From: an uncultured Clostridia bacterium
GTDB taxonomy: Bacteria; Bacillota; Clostridia; Christensenellales; Borkfalkiaceae
Length of the DNA: 36,239 nucleotides
Direction: 5' to 3'
NCBI GenBank assembly: GCA_947588985.1
Contig: CANQBG010000014.1
Span: forward strand, 1 to 36,239
Position 1 is the first letter of the stretch, and every line of letters begins with the position of its first letter. Made by a program: the position numbers and the translations under genes. Of this stretch, positions 8,586 through 17,976 are shown piece after piece. A model generated the notes under the pieces. It was given only the letters and a program-made list of their open reading frames with translations. It did not search any database and was not told where the DNA came from.

Positions 8586-10538
8586 TTAAATCCCCCAGCT
8601 CGACCAAAGGTCGCTGAGCTGAGCGCGTTCGCTGTAATTGGTGAGGCCGCAGGCGGAGCAGTCCTCGCGGAACTGCTCGCGGAGGGCGGTGAGGGTTTCG
8701 GCGTCGAAGGACGAGGCGCACACGTCGAGGAGCAGGAAGCGGAACGAGAGGCTCTCGAGGGTGATGTTGCCGCTATAGACGCTGTGGGCGAGGCGATCGG
8801 TCTCCCGCACGGGGGCGATATCTTCCTGCGCCGCTTCGAAGGCCGCCGTCCACTTCTTGAGGAGTTGCACCGGCCAATACTTTTCGTTCAGGGGCTCGAG
8901 ATAGCAGTCTCCGATGTAGCCGCATTCCTCCTCGAGATATAACCAATGGGCGCGGAGCTCCTCAAACACGGCATAGAGCCGGGGCGCGGCGGGGCCGAAG
9001 GTCGCGTCGAACCAATTTCGCACGAGCTCCTCCATGTCGAGGGAGGTGTTCCACGCGAGCTTGGTATTGAGATACATCTTGAGCGCGGTAAAGCCCGTGG
9101 AAAAGACGGAGTATTGATTCTGGTCCAAGAGCCACTTCGCCCCGCTCTCCTGCAGGAAGCGATAGTTGAACTGCATGGAGTTATAGGTGTTGGTGGGCAC
9201 GAGGTAGTAGTGGAAGTTGGTGGCGTACGTCCACATGTAGAGATTCTTCGTCACGGCGGCCCAGCCGCGGACCGTCTTGTAGTAGAGATCGTTGTAGGGA
9301 TCGGACAGCGGCTTTTGATAGGTGGCGCGAATGGGCGCATAGATGACGCCCACGTCGTCGTCGCAGAGCACCGTGTCGTCGATGGGCGCATAGGAATCGG
9401 TGGCGGCGTCGTAAGTGACGGGCGCGGGCTGCGTGGCATGGTAGGCAAAAAAGCCGATCTTGAGGTCGCGGGCGTAGGGCTTGCCCTCCTCCGTCTCGAA
9501 CCACGCGCGGATGGTGCGGCTGACGCGGTTGCAGAAGCGGATGACGGAGACGGCGTCGGTGCCGTATTTCTCATTGAGCTCCCTGCACGCGGGACAGGTA
9601 CACCATGTCGCGACGTCCTCCTGCGTGATGGTGACGTGGGTGAGCTCGGTATCGCGGATGAGCTCCTTCTTCATGTTGTCCGCGACGGCGGAGATCATCT
9701 CGTCGAGCGATTCCTCGTCCCCGTGTGCGGTGTAGCAGAGCTGCATGCCGTCGGTGCTGTACCATTCGCCGTGATCCTGCCGGTAGGTCGCCTTGGGGAG
9801 ATAGAGGAAGCTGTTGTGGTAGGAAGATCCCCCCACGCTCAGCCAATAGGAGAAGGTGTAGCGGAGGCGGCGGCAGGTGTTGAGGTCGGTATCCGTCCAG
9901 CCGAAGGTGGTGGCGAGCGACTCGATGTCGGGCACCTCGGTGATCTCTATATCCTTGAGCTTGAGGTCGGCGCCTGTTTCATAGACGATCTCGTCGGTGC
10001 CGTAGGCCTCGAAGCCGATCGCGTAGTGCAGCCATTCATACACGGCGTTGAGCGCGCCCGTGGAGGTCTCCCCGAGCAGGAACACGGCGTTTCCGCGCGT
10101 CTCCACATAGGCCCCGCGCGTGCCGAGCCCTGCGGGAAGGTCGATCCCCGCGGCGAGGGCGTTGTCCTTTCCGATGACGAAATACTCGGAATTTTGGGAG
10201 AGAGTGAGGCCCTCGTCCTCCACCGTCTCCATGCGGGGGCCGAAGGAGGCGGCGAGGAAGCTCGAAAGCTCGCTCGCGGCGAAGGTGAGGACTTCGTCCG
10301 AATCCTTGGGAAGGACGACGGTATAGGAGGTCTGCCCATCCTTCACGAGGTCGTGCGTGCCCTCTTTTACGGACACCTTGTGGGTGCCCCGCTCGGCGTT
10401 TTCGGGGAGGGTGACGGTGAAATCATTCCCCCCGCCGTCGCCCGTGACGGGGTCCTCGATCCCGCTCCGGGTGCAGGCGGCACAGCCCATGAGAAGGCCG
10501 AGCGCGAGAATGCAGGCAAAAGGTTTGAGATGGTTCAT
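8586..10538 (-). CDS. DUF4838 lipoprotein (glycosidase-like)
   Basis: This 650-aa lipoprotein has the lipobox LMGC (Cys19). Residues about 60-200 resemble the N-terminal domain of alpha-glucuronidase and GH20 enzymes (VVLPKDSDEVLTFAASELSS; YFVIGKDNAL; GALNAVYEWLHYAIGFEAYG). From about 225 the DUF4838 region follows, with the diagnostic WCTCPACRELNEKYG (C313, C315, C318), DLKIGFFAYH and a C-terminal helical part (LDMEELVRNWFDATFG). The family is usually found with glycan-degrading genes; its activity is unproven and it may be a TIM-barrel hydrolase or a binding protein. The start is ATG 10538 with AAGGAGG. It sits 10 bp after the 1002-aa gene and 42 bp before the module lipoprotein gene, in the same operon. 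Confidence 0.85.
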   Translation of the reverse strand: MNHLKPFACILALGLLMGCAACTRSGIEDPVTGDGGGNDFTVTLPENAERGTHKVSVKEGTHDLVKDGQTSYTVVLPKDSDEVLTFAASELSSFLAASFGPRMETVEDEGLTLSQNSEYFVIGKDNALAAGIDLPAGLGTRGAYVETRGNAVFLLGETSTGALNAVYEWLHYAIGFEAYGTDEIVYETGADLKLKDIEITEVPDIESLATTFGWTDTDLNTCRRLRYTFSYWLSVGGSSYHNSFLYLPKATYRQDHGEWYSTDGMQLCYTAHGDEESLDEMISAVADNMKKELIRDTELTHVTITQEDVATWCTCPACRELNEKYGTDAVSVIRFCNRVSRTIRAWFETEEGKPYARDLKIGFFAYHATQPAPVTYDAATDSYAPIDDTVLCDDDVGVIYAPIRATYQKPLSDPYNDLYYKTVRGWAAVTKNLYMWTYATNFHYYLVPTNTYNSMQFNYRFLQESGAKWLLDQNQYSVFSTGFTALKMYLNTKLAWNTSLDMEELVRNWFDATFGPAAPRLYAVFEELRAHWLYLEEECGYIGDCYLEPLNEKYWPVQLLKKWTAAFEAAQEDIAPVRETDRLAHSVYSGNITLESLSFRFLLLDVCASSFDAETLTALREQFREDCSACGLTNYSERAQLSDLWSSWGI

Positions 10539-10548
10539 GACGTCCTCC

Positions 10549-13500
10549 TTATTCCACCGTGACGGTGAAGGCGCGCACGGTGACGTTGCCCGCGCTGTCG
10601 GCAGCGTAGTATTGCACCACATACCTGCCCGCGGCGGTGGGCACAAAGCCCGTGTAGTAGGTGAGAACAGGGTTTCCGTTTTCGTCCGTCTTAAAGTTGC
10701 CCTCGGCGTCTTTTTCATGCGCATAGAGGGGAACTTGCACGAAATCGGGGCGGATGAGGTAGACGAACAGCGCGATCTCGCCATCCCGATCGTCCGTCGC
10801 CGTCGCCTTGGGAAGGGCGACGCGCGCCCCCACTTTGCCGCTTACGGCGGGGAGGAAGGGGAAGGAGATCTCGGGCGGCGTGACGTCGTTGACGTTGACG
10901 GCGTAGCGGAGCACATAGCGGCGGCCCGAGCCGTCGATGGCCGTCACGGTCGCGTTGTACTGCCCGTATTCGTTTGCCGTGAAGGTGTATTCGCGGGTGG
11001 GGTCCTCGTTTTCGAGACTGCGGCCGCTGTCCGTCACGAGAATTTTCCCCGAGGGGGTGCGCACGGTGAGCGAGGCGGTGACGTAGGGATCGACGACGTC
11101 GGTGACGACGGCGGCGGGAAGGGTGACGGCGTCGCCCAAGAGATAGGAGGCGGCCACCTTGCCCATGGTGAGGATCTGCGGGTTCACGACGTCGCGGCCG
11201 ATATTGCCCATATTTTGATTATTGACGCGGCTTACCGAGACCTTGGAGAGCCCCTCCACTTCCTCGAAGGCAAGCGCGAAATCCACCCTCCCCGAGGGGA
11301 AGAAGTAGGGCTTGATCGCCGTCTTTACGACGTCGCCCACCGATAGCATGCCCGAGGAGGAGAGGTATTGCACGACGAAATCCTTGCCGTTGCCGTTCCA
11401 GCTCGATTGGGTGAGGAGAGGCTCCCCGCCGTCTATCGAGACCTTGCAATAGCCCGCGGTGTTGCGCAAAAAGGCGAGGGTGAGGGAAATTCCGGCGTTC
11501 TCGCTGTCCCAAAGGGTGAGCGTAAGCTTTCCGAAGTTGTGCAGGATGGGGTCTACGTCGAATTCGAGCGCAAACTCGCCGGCGTCCACCGATTTGATGA
11601 AGTGCGCCGCGCCGTCGCTCTCCGCCACGAGCCCCACGGCCGCCTCGGAGACCTCCGTTTTGAGCCCCGTGAAATAGTTTTCGAGGTGCAGTTCGCTCCC
11701 GTAGCCCACGTCGATGAGGGTGACGGGGAGGGTGAGCGTATCCGTTGCGCCGTTTGCGGAGGCGGTGTAGACGATCTCCGCCTCCCCCGCTTTTGCGGGG
11801 ATGAACATGCCGCCCGCGAGAGAGCCGGCTCCCGCCGAGACCGAAACGGCCGCGGGGATCTCCACGGGTGCGCCCGAGGAGAAGTCGACGCCCTTCACGG
11901 TGGGCAGGACGTAGCGCCCGCCGACGATCATCCTTGCGGGAAGGAAGGGCCGCTCCAAGATCTTCACGACGTTTCCCTTCGTCACGTTCACTTCGTATTC
12001 CGCCGTCGTCTCCCCGATGTAGTCGCGTACGATGCGGCGCACCGTGTACGTTCCCGCATAGAGCGGACGGAAGGTCTCCCCCACCGCAAAGGTCTCGCCG
12101 TTTAAGACGGCGACGGTGGAGACGGTGTAGCTGCCGATGGCGCCCTCCACGGTGAGATTTCCAAGGGAGAGCTCCTCACCGGCGTTGCCCGAGGTACCCA
12201 TGTCCGAGACCGTGGCTCTGAAAGGCACTGCGCGCGGGCCCGCTTCCACGAAGTAGACCTTGGTGGAGACGTTGCCGAATCGATCCTCGGCGCGGTATTC
12301 CACCGCGTATTCGCCCTCGCGGAAGGGCGTGAACGCGCCCCCTTCCACCGTGCACTCGGCCTGCGTATCCGCGCCGTAATTCAAGAACACGCGGCGGGTG
12401 AGAGTCACCGCGCTCGCGTCCTCCGCGCGCGCGGGGTACAGCTTATAGGGGCTGCCCACGACGGCGGCGGGAAGCGTCTCTTCCGTCTCCTCCACGGTGA
12501 GGACGGGCGGCGCGTCGTCGTACACTTTGGCGGTCTCGTAGTCGGAGAAATTCTCCTCATATACGTTTTCGAGCACGATGGTGGCCGAGGCCGAATTGAA
12601 GAGGCCGAAGCGGACGGAGAGATAGGCCGTCCCGTTTTGGAAGCCGCCCCAGAGGTTTTCGAACACGGCGGGGTCGTCGAGCTTGATGATGGGGTTGGTC
12701 GTGCGGTTGCCGTAGAGCGTGCGGTTTTCGTAGTCCATCTGAAGAGAGAGCTTCTGCGTGGCATAGGTGCCCGCCTGCGGCGTGCCGTGCATGGAGAAGC
12801 CGAAGCCCGCGCCCCACTTATCTCCGAGGTGGAGCTTGCTCCCCTCCCAGCCCGCCTGCAACTGCCCGGTGGCCCCGGCGCGGACATAGGTGCTCCAGAT
12901 GACCCAATTCTCATAGGTGATGTGCGAATAACAGGTGATCGTCACCTTGTTGTCGGGGTCCGCGGTGTCCGTCAGGATGAAGGTGACTTCGCGCGCGTCG
13001 GAAAAGCCGATCTTTTCGGGGAGAACGTAGAAGGAGAGGAAGTCCTCCGCCCGCGTGCGGCCGTTGAAGTCGATGGGCTTATGATACGTCCACGTCTCCC
13101 CTTTGCCGAGGGTGACGACGGCGCCGGGGCGGGCGGGAGCCTCGTAGTCCCCGCGCGAAGCCGTGCCGTAGTAGGTATCATAGGCGCCGTCGGAGGAAAA
13201 GAGGCGGTCTACGACGAGGAAACTCTTCTCCTCCTGCACGGGGAAGCCGCCGAAGTCCGCCGTGTAGCGGACGGTGTATTTCCCGGGCGTCTCGAGATAG
13301 TAAGAGGATTGCTGTTTGGCGGAGCCGTCGGGGAGGATGAGGAGCGCTTCCCCCTCCTTCTCTTCGCCCCGATAGGTGAGCGTGCACGCGGGCGGCGTGA
13401 AGGTCTCCCCTGCATAAATATACGAAGGAAATGCGGCCTCGGTCTCCCGCCTTGTGGCGTCCTGCGCCGCCGCACGGACGGCAAACGCGGTACCCATGCC

Positions 13501-13557
13501 CGCGAAGGAGACCGCGAGCACGCCGCAGATCGCAAGAACTGCTTTCTTGAATTTCAT
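10549..13557 (-). CDS. Secreted multi-domain Ig-like and jelly-roll protein
   Basis: This 1002-aa exported protein has a Sec signal (residues 1-26, cleavage near AFA) without a lipobox. I read it as an Ig-like domain (45-118), a jelly-roll-like domain (about 145-345, LSVRFGLFNSASATIVLENV), Ig-like domains (350-440, 445-530, 535-615), a second jelly-roll (about 620-800, FALEFDVDPILHNFGKLTLTLWD), and two more Ig-like domains (805-890, 893-1002). Each Ig-like unit ends with phrases such as EYAVEYRAEDRFGNVS or RYVVQYYAADSAGNVT, the DUF5011/HYR style. No LPXTG, SLH or transmembrane anchor follows. No catalytic residues are evident; glycan binding is inferred. The ribosome site is modest (GAGGT). 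It starts 17 bp after the second permease gene. Confidence 0.8.
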   Translation of the reverse strand: MKFKKAVLAICGVLAVSFAGMGTAFAVRAAAQDATRRETEAAFPSYIYAGETFTPPACTLTYRGEEKEGEALLILPDGSAKQQSSYYLETPGKYTVRYTADFGGFPVQEEKSFLVVDRLFSSDGAYDTYYGTASRGDYEAPARPGAVVTLGKGETWTYHKPIDFNGRTRAEDFLSFYVLPEKIGFSDAREVTFILTDTADPDNKVTITCYSHITYENWVIWSTYVRAGATGQLQAGWEGSKLHLGDKWGAGFGFSMHGTPQAGTYATQKLSLQMDYENRTLYGNRTTNPIIKLDDPAVFENLWGGFQNGTAYLSVRFGLFNSASATIVLENVYEENFSDYETAKVYDDAPPVLTVEETEETLPAAVVGSPYKLYPARAEDASAVTLTRRVFLNYGADTQAECTVEGGAFTPFREGEYAVEYRAEDRFGNVSTKVYFVEAGPRAVPFRATVSDMGTSGNAGEELSLGNLTVEGAIGSYTVSTVAVLNGETFAVGETFRPLYAGTYTVRRIVRDYIGETTAEYEVNVTKGNVVKILERPFLPARMIVGGRYVLPTVKGVDFSSGAPVEIPAAVSVSAGAGSLAGGMFIPAKAGEAEIVYTASANGATDTLTLPVTLIDVGYGSELHLENYFTGLKTEVSEAAVGLVAESDGAAHFIKSVDAGEFALEFDVDPILHNFGKLTLTLWDSENAGISLTLAFLRNTAGYCKVSIDGGEPLLTQSSWNGNGKDFVVQYLSSSGMLSVGDVVKTAIKPYFFPSGRVDFALAFEEVEGLSKVSVSRVNNQNMGNIGRDVVNPQILTMGKVAASYLLGDAVTLPAAVVTDVVDPYVTASLTVRTPSGKILVTDSGRSLENEDPTREYTFTANEYGQYNATVTAIDGSGRRYVLRYAVNVNDVTPPEISFPFLPAVSGKVGARVALPKATATDDRDGEIALFVYLIRPDFVQVPLYAHEKDAEGNFKTDENGNPVLTYYTGFVPTAAGRYVVQYYAADSAGNVTVRAFTVTVE

Positions 13558-13574
13558 TGCATACCTCGCAAAAA

Positions 13575-14483
13575 TTATTCTTTGAGCCCGCCCATCGAAA
13601 GGTTCCCGATGAGGCGCTTATGAAACGCCAGAAAGAGGACGAGGATGGGAAGGAGACAGATGACGCATCCCATGATCTTCATGGGGACGGAGGAGTAGAG
13701 CGTATCGCTGGTGTTGCTGAAGGTAAACACGCCCTGCGCCAGCGTAGGGTAGTTGGGGATATAGACGAGGGGGACCTGATAGTCGTTCCAGAAGTTGATG
13801 AAGTTGAGAAGGAACACCGTCAGGTAGGGATAGAGGGCGAGGGGGAAGTAGATGCGGAGCATCACGGTAAATTCGGACGCGCCGTCGAGATAGGCGGCCT
13901 CCGCGAAGTCGGCGGGGAGCTTGGAGAAGGCGGCGTGGAACACGAGAAAATACATGCCCAGAAAGTTTGCCTTCATCAGCCAGATCCCCCACATGTGCTT
14001 GTAGAAGCCGAGGGTCTGCGCCATGTTGATCTCGGCGGGAAGGTTGCCCACGATGGGCAGGACCATCGTCACGACGACGATCGTATAGATGACCTTGCTC
14101 AGCTTGAATTGGGGGAATTTCGCCGTGGCATAGGCCGTGACAAAGGCCGTCGTCGTGGCGAAGAAGGCGCACCCCGCGGCATAGAGGATGGAATAGAGGG
14201 TCATCATGGGGAGGCGCACCCGCACGAGGTCGCCCGCGAGATCGTGCGTGACGACGGCGAAGCGATCGAACGCCGAGGCGTAGTTCTCAAAGGTGAAGGG
14301 CTTGGGGAAGCCGAACACGTTGAGGCGGAAGTCGTCTGCCGACTTGAAGGAGGTGAGAAGCCCCCACCCGATGGGAATGAACAGCGAGACGGTGTAGAGG
14401 ATGAGCAGCCCGAAGATGAGCCATTTGAATACGGTCGCACTCGTGTTTTTCACGCTTCCCTTGGTTGCGCTCGGATGTTTCAT
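13575..14483 (-). CDS. Carbohydrate ABC transporter permease (MalG type)
   Basis: This 302-aa inner-membrane subunit of a CUT1 sugar importer has about six hydrophobic segments. The first is at residues 20-42. The cytoplasmic EAA loop reads EAAYLDGASEFTVMLRIYFPL, the contact site for the ATPase. The C-terminus GNLSMGGLKE is typical of MalG-like permeases. The start is ATG 14483 with GAGGAGG. It is encoded 10 bp after its partner permease. No ATPase gene is in the cluster, so a shared MsmX-type ATPase elsewhere is likely, as is usual in Firmicutes. Confidence 0.93.
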   Translation of the reverse strand: MKHPSATKGSVKNTSATVFKWLIFGLLILYTVSLFIPIGWGLLTSFKSADDFRLNVFGFPKPFTFENYASAFDRFAVVTHDLAGDLVRVRLPMMTLYSILYAAGCAFFATTTAFVTAYATAKFPQFKLSKVIYTIVVVTMVLPIVGNLPAEINMAQTLGFYKHMWGIWLMKANFLGMYFLVFHAAFSKLPADFAEAAYLDGASEFTVMLRIYFPLALYPYLTVFLLNFINFWNDYQVPLVYIPNYPTLAQGVFTFSNTSDTLYSSVPMKIMGCVICLLPILVLFLAFHKRLIGNLSMGGLKE

Positions 14484-14493
14484 ACGCCCCTCC

Positions 14494-15393
14494 TCAGTCC
14501 GTACTCGGGCCGAAGCGCTCGAGAAGGTATTTCGCGCCGAAGGTGATGGGAAGCGTCACCATCGTGAGGAGCACGCCGAGGGAGGCGAGCTCGGGGTATT
14601 CGGGGAGTTTTCCCTGCGTCGCGCTCTTGTAGATGTAGTAGCCGATCGTCCACGTGGAGGCGTCTGCCCCGCCCCCGTAGAAGCTATAGAGGTTGAGCTG
14701 GTTGGTGAAGAGCCCCGCGAGCCCGACGATGACGAAGGTGACGAAGGTGGGCCAGATGAGGGGCAGCGTGATGTACCAGAACTCCTTCAAGGGGGTGATC
14801 CCGTCGAGCTGGGCGGATTCCACCGCCGATTCGGGGATGGACGCCATCGCCCCCGTATACATGAGGATCTGCGGCCCGAATCCCACCCACAGGTAGTAGA
14901 AGAGTAGCGTCGGGAGAGCCGACTTGGAGTTGGATAGAAGCCCCGTGATGGTCTGCCCCGAGACGGCCTCCACGATGGCGGGGATGGCGTTCTCGGCAAA
15001 GTATTTGAAGAGGAGCACCATGACGACGGCAGAGAGGACGGAGGGCAGAAAGAGGGTGACGCGGAAGAGCCCCGCGAGCGGCATCTTCTTGTAGATGAAG
15101 TAGGAGAATACAAGCGCGAGCGCCGTGCCGAGGATGCTCACCCCATAGCTCAAGAGGGAGTTGCGGATGGCGTAGCGCATGGCGGCCGAATCCCCGAGGC
15201 TTATGAGGACGCGCCGGATGTTATCGAAGCCCACCCATGTGTAGCCGTCGTCGTAGCTGTAATTGCGGAAGGTGAGGAGGACGGAATTGAGGTTCACGCC
15301 CACATAGAATACCGCAAATTGCAGGAGAGGCAGGGCGAGCAGCGCCAAGAAGAAGAGGTATTGCCGCCGCCTCCGTTGACCGGTTCGTTTCAT
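14494..15393 (-). CDS. Carbohydrate ABC transporter permease (MalF type)
   Basis: This 299-aa subunit pairs with the downstream MalG-type permease. It has a basic N-terminus (KRTGQRRRRQ), a first membrane span at about 11-33, and the EAA-type loop ESAQLDGITPLKEFWYITLPL. AAGGAGA lies 6 nt before the ATG. It is 9 bp downstream of the solute-binding protein gene, the standard order for this importer class. Confidence 0.93.
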   Translation of the reverse strand: MKRTGQRRRRQYLFFLALLALPLLQFAVFYVGVNLNSVLLTFRNYSYDDGYTWVGFDNIRRVLISLGDSAAMRYAIRNSLLSYGVSILGTALALVFSYFIYKKMPLAGLFRVTLFLPSVLSAVVMVLLFKYFAENAIPAIVEAVSGQTITGLLSNSKSALPTLLFYYLWVGFGPQILMYTGAMASIPESAVESAQLDGITPLKEFWYITLPLIWPTFVTFVIVGLAGLFTNQLNLYSFYGGGADASTWTIGYYIYKSATQGKLPEYPELASLGVLLTMVTLPITFGAKYLLERFGPSTD

Positions 15394-15402
15394 AGGATCT
15401 CC

Positions 15403-17091
15403 TTAAAAATCGGCGGAATAGAGGTTGCGCCACGCGCTCTCCGTGATCGCATGACCCAAGAAGTATTGCTGTGCCGTGATGCGGTCCTCCGCCATGGCCT
15501 TGCAGGGCGTGTTGTAGGGGCGGCCCGAGACCGTCGCCTCCCAATCGTAGCCGAAGCCCAAAGAGCGGGTGTTGTTGCGATAAATGTTCGCCGCGGAGTA
15601 GGGATAGATGATCTCCGCGCCGGTGTTGATGTCCCACACCTGCCGCTCGTAATAGGTAAGCGCGGAGAGCTCTTCCTCGGACATGGTATAGTCCAATGCT
15701 CTCGGGAGCCCCGTGCTCTGCGTGAATTTCACCATCTCGGCGTCGGAGCAGACGAACTCCACGAAGAGGTAGGCAAGGTCGATGAGGTCTTGCTTGCCCT
15801 TGAGGTTGGCGTTGAGCACGATGTAGCTATCGTATTGCTCCGCCACGGTGAAGGGTTCCCCCACCTTGTCCTCCGTCGCCTTGGGAAGGGGCATCATGCC
15901 GAACTTACGGTTTTGGCGCGAGGCGCTCTCGCCGTTGGTCTTTACGGCCGAGGCAAAGGCGCTGTCGGCCTCGTTTTCCCACCACGTGCCCTCGATGAGC
16001 ATGGCGATGGGCTTGGCCTCGTAGAAGCTCTTCACAAAGTCCTCCTGCGCGGCGGTGTGCGAATAGGTCTGCCCCATCGACTTGTTGGTGTAGTATTGGA
16101 ACTTCTTGGCGGGATTGCCCTGCATGAGCCGCTCCACGAAGGAGAGCGCATAATATCTTCCGAGCTGGCTGTGGAGCTTGTAGCCCGTCTCGGGGGTGAT
16201 GGCGGCAGTTTCCAAAGTGGGGACTCCGCCCTCGAAGCCCGTCACGATGTCGTCCACTTCGCCCGCAAAGGTGAAGTTGGGCCGCATATTCTCGGCGCCC
16301 TCGAAGTCGGCATAGAGCGACCAGTTGAAGTAGCCCGTGTACTGTTGGATGTATTGGCCCGTCCACGCGAAGGGCACGCAGCCCGTCTCGCAGATGTAGT
16401 CGCACAGCTTAAAGAATTCGTCGTAGGTGGCGGGAAGGCCGTCGTCGTAGGTGCCCGCCTTGCCGTCGGGGCCGTTGGAACGGGGCTCCTCCGCGGGCGT
16501 GGACCCGGGCGTGGAAAACTCGCCGTCCGAAAGGATCCAATAGCCGTTCTGGTCCCAGAGATCGACGTTGTATTGGATGCCCGCGAAGGTCTTGCAGAAG
16601 GGAACGACGTAGTACTTGCCGTCCCGCTGCAAATAGGCCTTCTGATCGGCGGGGATCTTGTCCTCGATGGTGCCCGTCTCGCCAAACTCGGTGAGCGGCT
16701 TCTTGACGGCGTCCGTCACCTCTAAGATCTTGCCCGAGGCGAGATACTCGTCGTAATAGGCGCGCTCGGTGAAGATGATCTGCTGATCGATGGAGGAGAG
16801 GTTGTTGATGAGGTTGTAGCCGTGATAGACGTTTTTATCGGGGTCTACGTGCACCTGCACCCCCTTCTTGTCCGTCCCCGGTTCGAAGCAGACGTCTTTA
16901 TACTTCTCCTCGAAACGGTCGGCCGCCTCATAGAGCCATGTCGTGCCGATCCCGCCGTCGTAGTTGCCGATGTAGAGCTGCGTCTTGGTGGGGTCCTCTT
17001 CCTCCCCTATCTTCTCGTTGGTGCAACCTACGAAAGAAAAGCAGAGAAGTACGGAGAGCACGATGCCCAATAGGGTTGCTTGTTTCTTCAT
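15403..17091 (-). CDS. Extracellular solute-binding lipoprotein of the sugar importer
   Basis: This 562-aa lipoprotein has the lipobox FVGC (Cys23) and catches substrate outside the membrane for the two permeases encoded next. LYIGNYDGGIGTTWLYEAADRFEEKYKD is the usual first strand-helix of sugar-binding family 1 proteins, and DGKYYVVPFCKTFAGIQYNVDLW matches their central hinge region. At over 530 mature residues it is longer than most monosaccharide binders, which favours an oligosaccharide ligand. GGAGG precedes the ATG. From context the ligand may be a sialylated or other host glycan; this is inference. The aldolase gene upstream is 12 bp away. Confidence 0.9.
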   Translation of the reverse strand: MKKQATLLGIVLSVLLCFSFVGCTNEKIGEEEDPTKTQLYIGNYDGGIGTTWLYEAADRFEEKYKDVCFEPGTDKKGVQVHVDPDKNVYHGYNLINNLSSIDQQIIFTERAYYDEYLASGKILEVTDAVKKPLTEFGETGTIEDKIPADQKAYLQRDGKYYVVPFCKTFAGIQYNVDLWDQNGYWILSDGEFSTPGSTPAEEPRSNGPDGKAGTYDDGLPATYDEFFKLCDYICETGCVPFAWTGQYIQQYTGYFNWSLYADFEGAENMRPNFTFAGEVDDIVTGFEGGVPTLETAAITPETGYKLHSQLGRYYALSFVERLMQGNPAKKFQYYTNKSMGQTYSHTAAQEDFVKSFYEAKPIAMLIEGTWWENEADSAFASAVKTNGESASRQNRKFGMMPLPKATEDKVGEPFTVAEQYDSYIVLNANLKGKQDLIDLAYLFVEFVCSDAEMVKFTQSTGLPRALDYTMSEEELSALTYYERQVWDINTGAEIIYPYSAANIYRNNTRSLGFGYDWEATVSGRPYNTPCKAMAEDRITAQQYFLGHAITESAWRNLYSADF

Positions 17092-17103
17092 GTCTGTATC
17101 CTC

Positions 17104-17976
17104 CTATTCAAGAAAATCGAGATAAGGTCTGCAGGCGGAAAGGAGCGCTTCCTCCCTCTCCTTCTCCATGGGAAGGAAGGGAGCCCGTGCCCCGCCTACG
17201 TCGTAGCCCTTGGCCCTGAGCAGACACTTGGTAGTGTGGAAGATGTCGCCCGCCGCCTGCATCGCGGCGATGACGGCGTTTGCCTTGGCCTGCTCGGCCT
17301 GCGCGCGGGGAAGATCTCCCCCGTCGAGGGCGTCCGCGATCGCACGGTAGCGCTTCAGCATGAAATTGAAGGTGGTGCCGATGGCGCTGTCCGCCCCCAT
17401 CGCAATGGCCGAGAGAAAACATTCGTCCTTGCCCGAATAGATCTCCTTGCCCGTGAGCGCCTTGATGCGCTGCATCCCATAGTAGTCGCTGTCGGTATAC
17501 TTGATGGCGGTGATGTTGTCGCGGCCGTTCATGATCTTCGCCATGAACTCCGCCCCCATCTTGCCCGTGTTGCCGGGGATATAATAGACGGCGACGGGCA
17601 ACTTCACGCTGTCCGCGAGGGCGAAGTAGTAGGCCTCGTAGTTCTCGGGCCCGAAGCCGAAGTAGAAGGGCGGCACGCTCGAGACGGCCGAGGCCCCCGC
17701 CCGCTCGGCGTGTTTGGCGAGGTCTAAGGTGAGCGCGGTGCCGATGGCGCCGACATGGGCCATGACAAACGCCCCGTCCGCCCCTTTCAAAACGGCTTCG
17801 AGCGTCTTTTTGCGCTCCTCCGCCGAGAGCAGGAAGCATTCCGCCGAGGAGCCGCCCGCGAAGATCCCGTCCGCCCCCTCGTCGAGCAGGGCACGGGTGA
17901 GCCGCGTAAGCGCCCCGTAGTCTACGGAGCCGTCCTCCTTGAAGGGGGTGACGATGGGCACGACCAATTTTCTCAT
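17104..17976 (-). CDS. nanA: N-acetylneuraminate lyase-type aldolase (DapA/NanA superfamily)
   Basis: This class I aldolase probably cleaves N-acetylneuraminate to N-acetylmannosamine and pyruvate. The 290-aa (beta/alpha)8 protein has the pyruvate-binding GGSSAE (42-46), the Tyr of YYIPGNTG (Y131), the Schiff-base lysine in AIKYTDSDYY (K159), and GKDE (D184, E185) followed by GADSAIGTTFNFM. The D-E pair and that glycine-rich strand mark N-acetylneuraminate lyase. The arginine that dihydrodipicolinate synthase uses after the Tyr motif is missing. The start ATG overlaps the stop of the upstream BNR gene (ATGA, 17973-17976), so translation is coupled. A keto-deoxy-sugar acid aldolase is the main alternative. 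Confidence 0.82.
   Translation of the reverse strand: MRKLVVPIVTPFKEDGSVDYGALTRLTRALLDEGADGIFAGGSSAECFLLSAEERKKTLEAVLKGADGAFVMAHVGAIGTALTLDLAKHAERAGASAVSSVPPFYFGFGPENYEAYYFALADSVKLPVAVYYIPGNTGKMGAEFMAKIMNGRDNITAIKYTDSDYYGMQRIKALTGKEIYSGKDECFLSAIAMGADSAIGTTFNFMLKRYRAIADALDGGDLPRAQAEQAKANAVIAAMQAAGDIFHTTKCLLRAKGYDVGGARAPFLPMEKEREEALLSACRPYLDFLE

Noticed and set aside
5898-8942. Long plus-strand frame antisense to the module lipoprotein
   Set aside because: No domain or ribosome site, and composition is that of a reverse-complement shadow. It also crosses two real genes.
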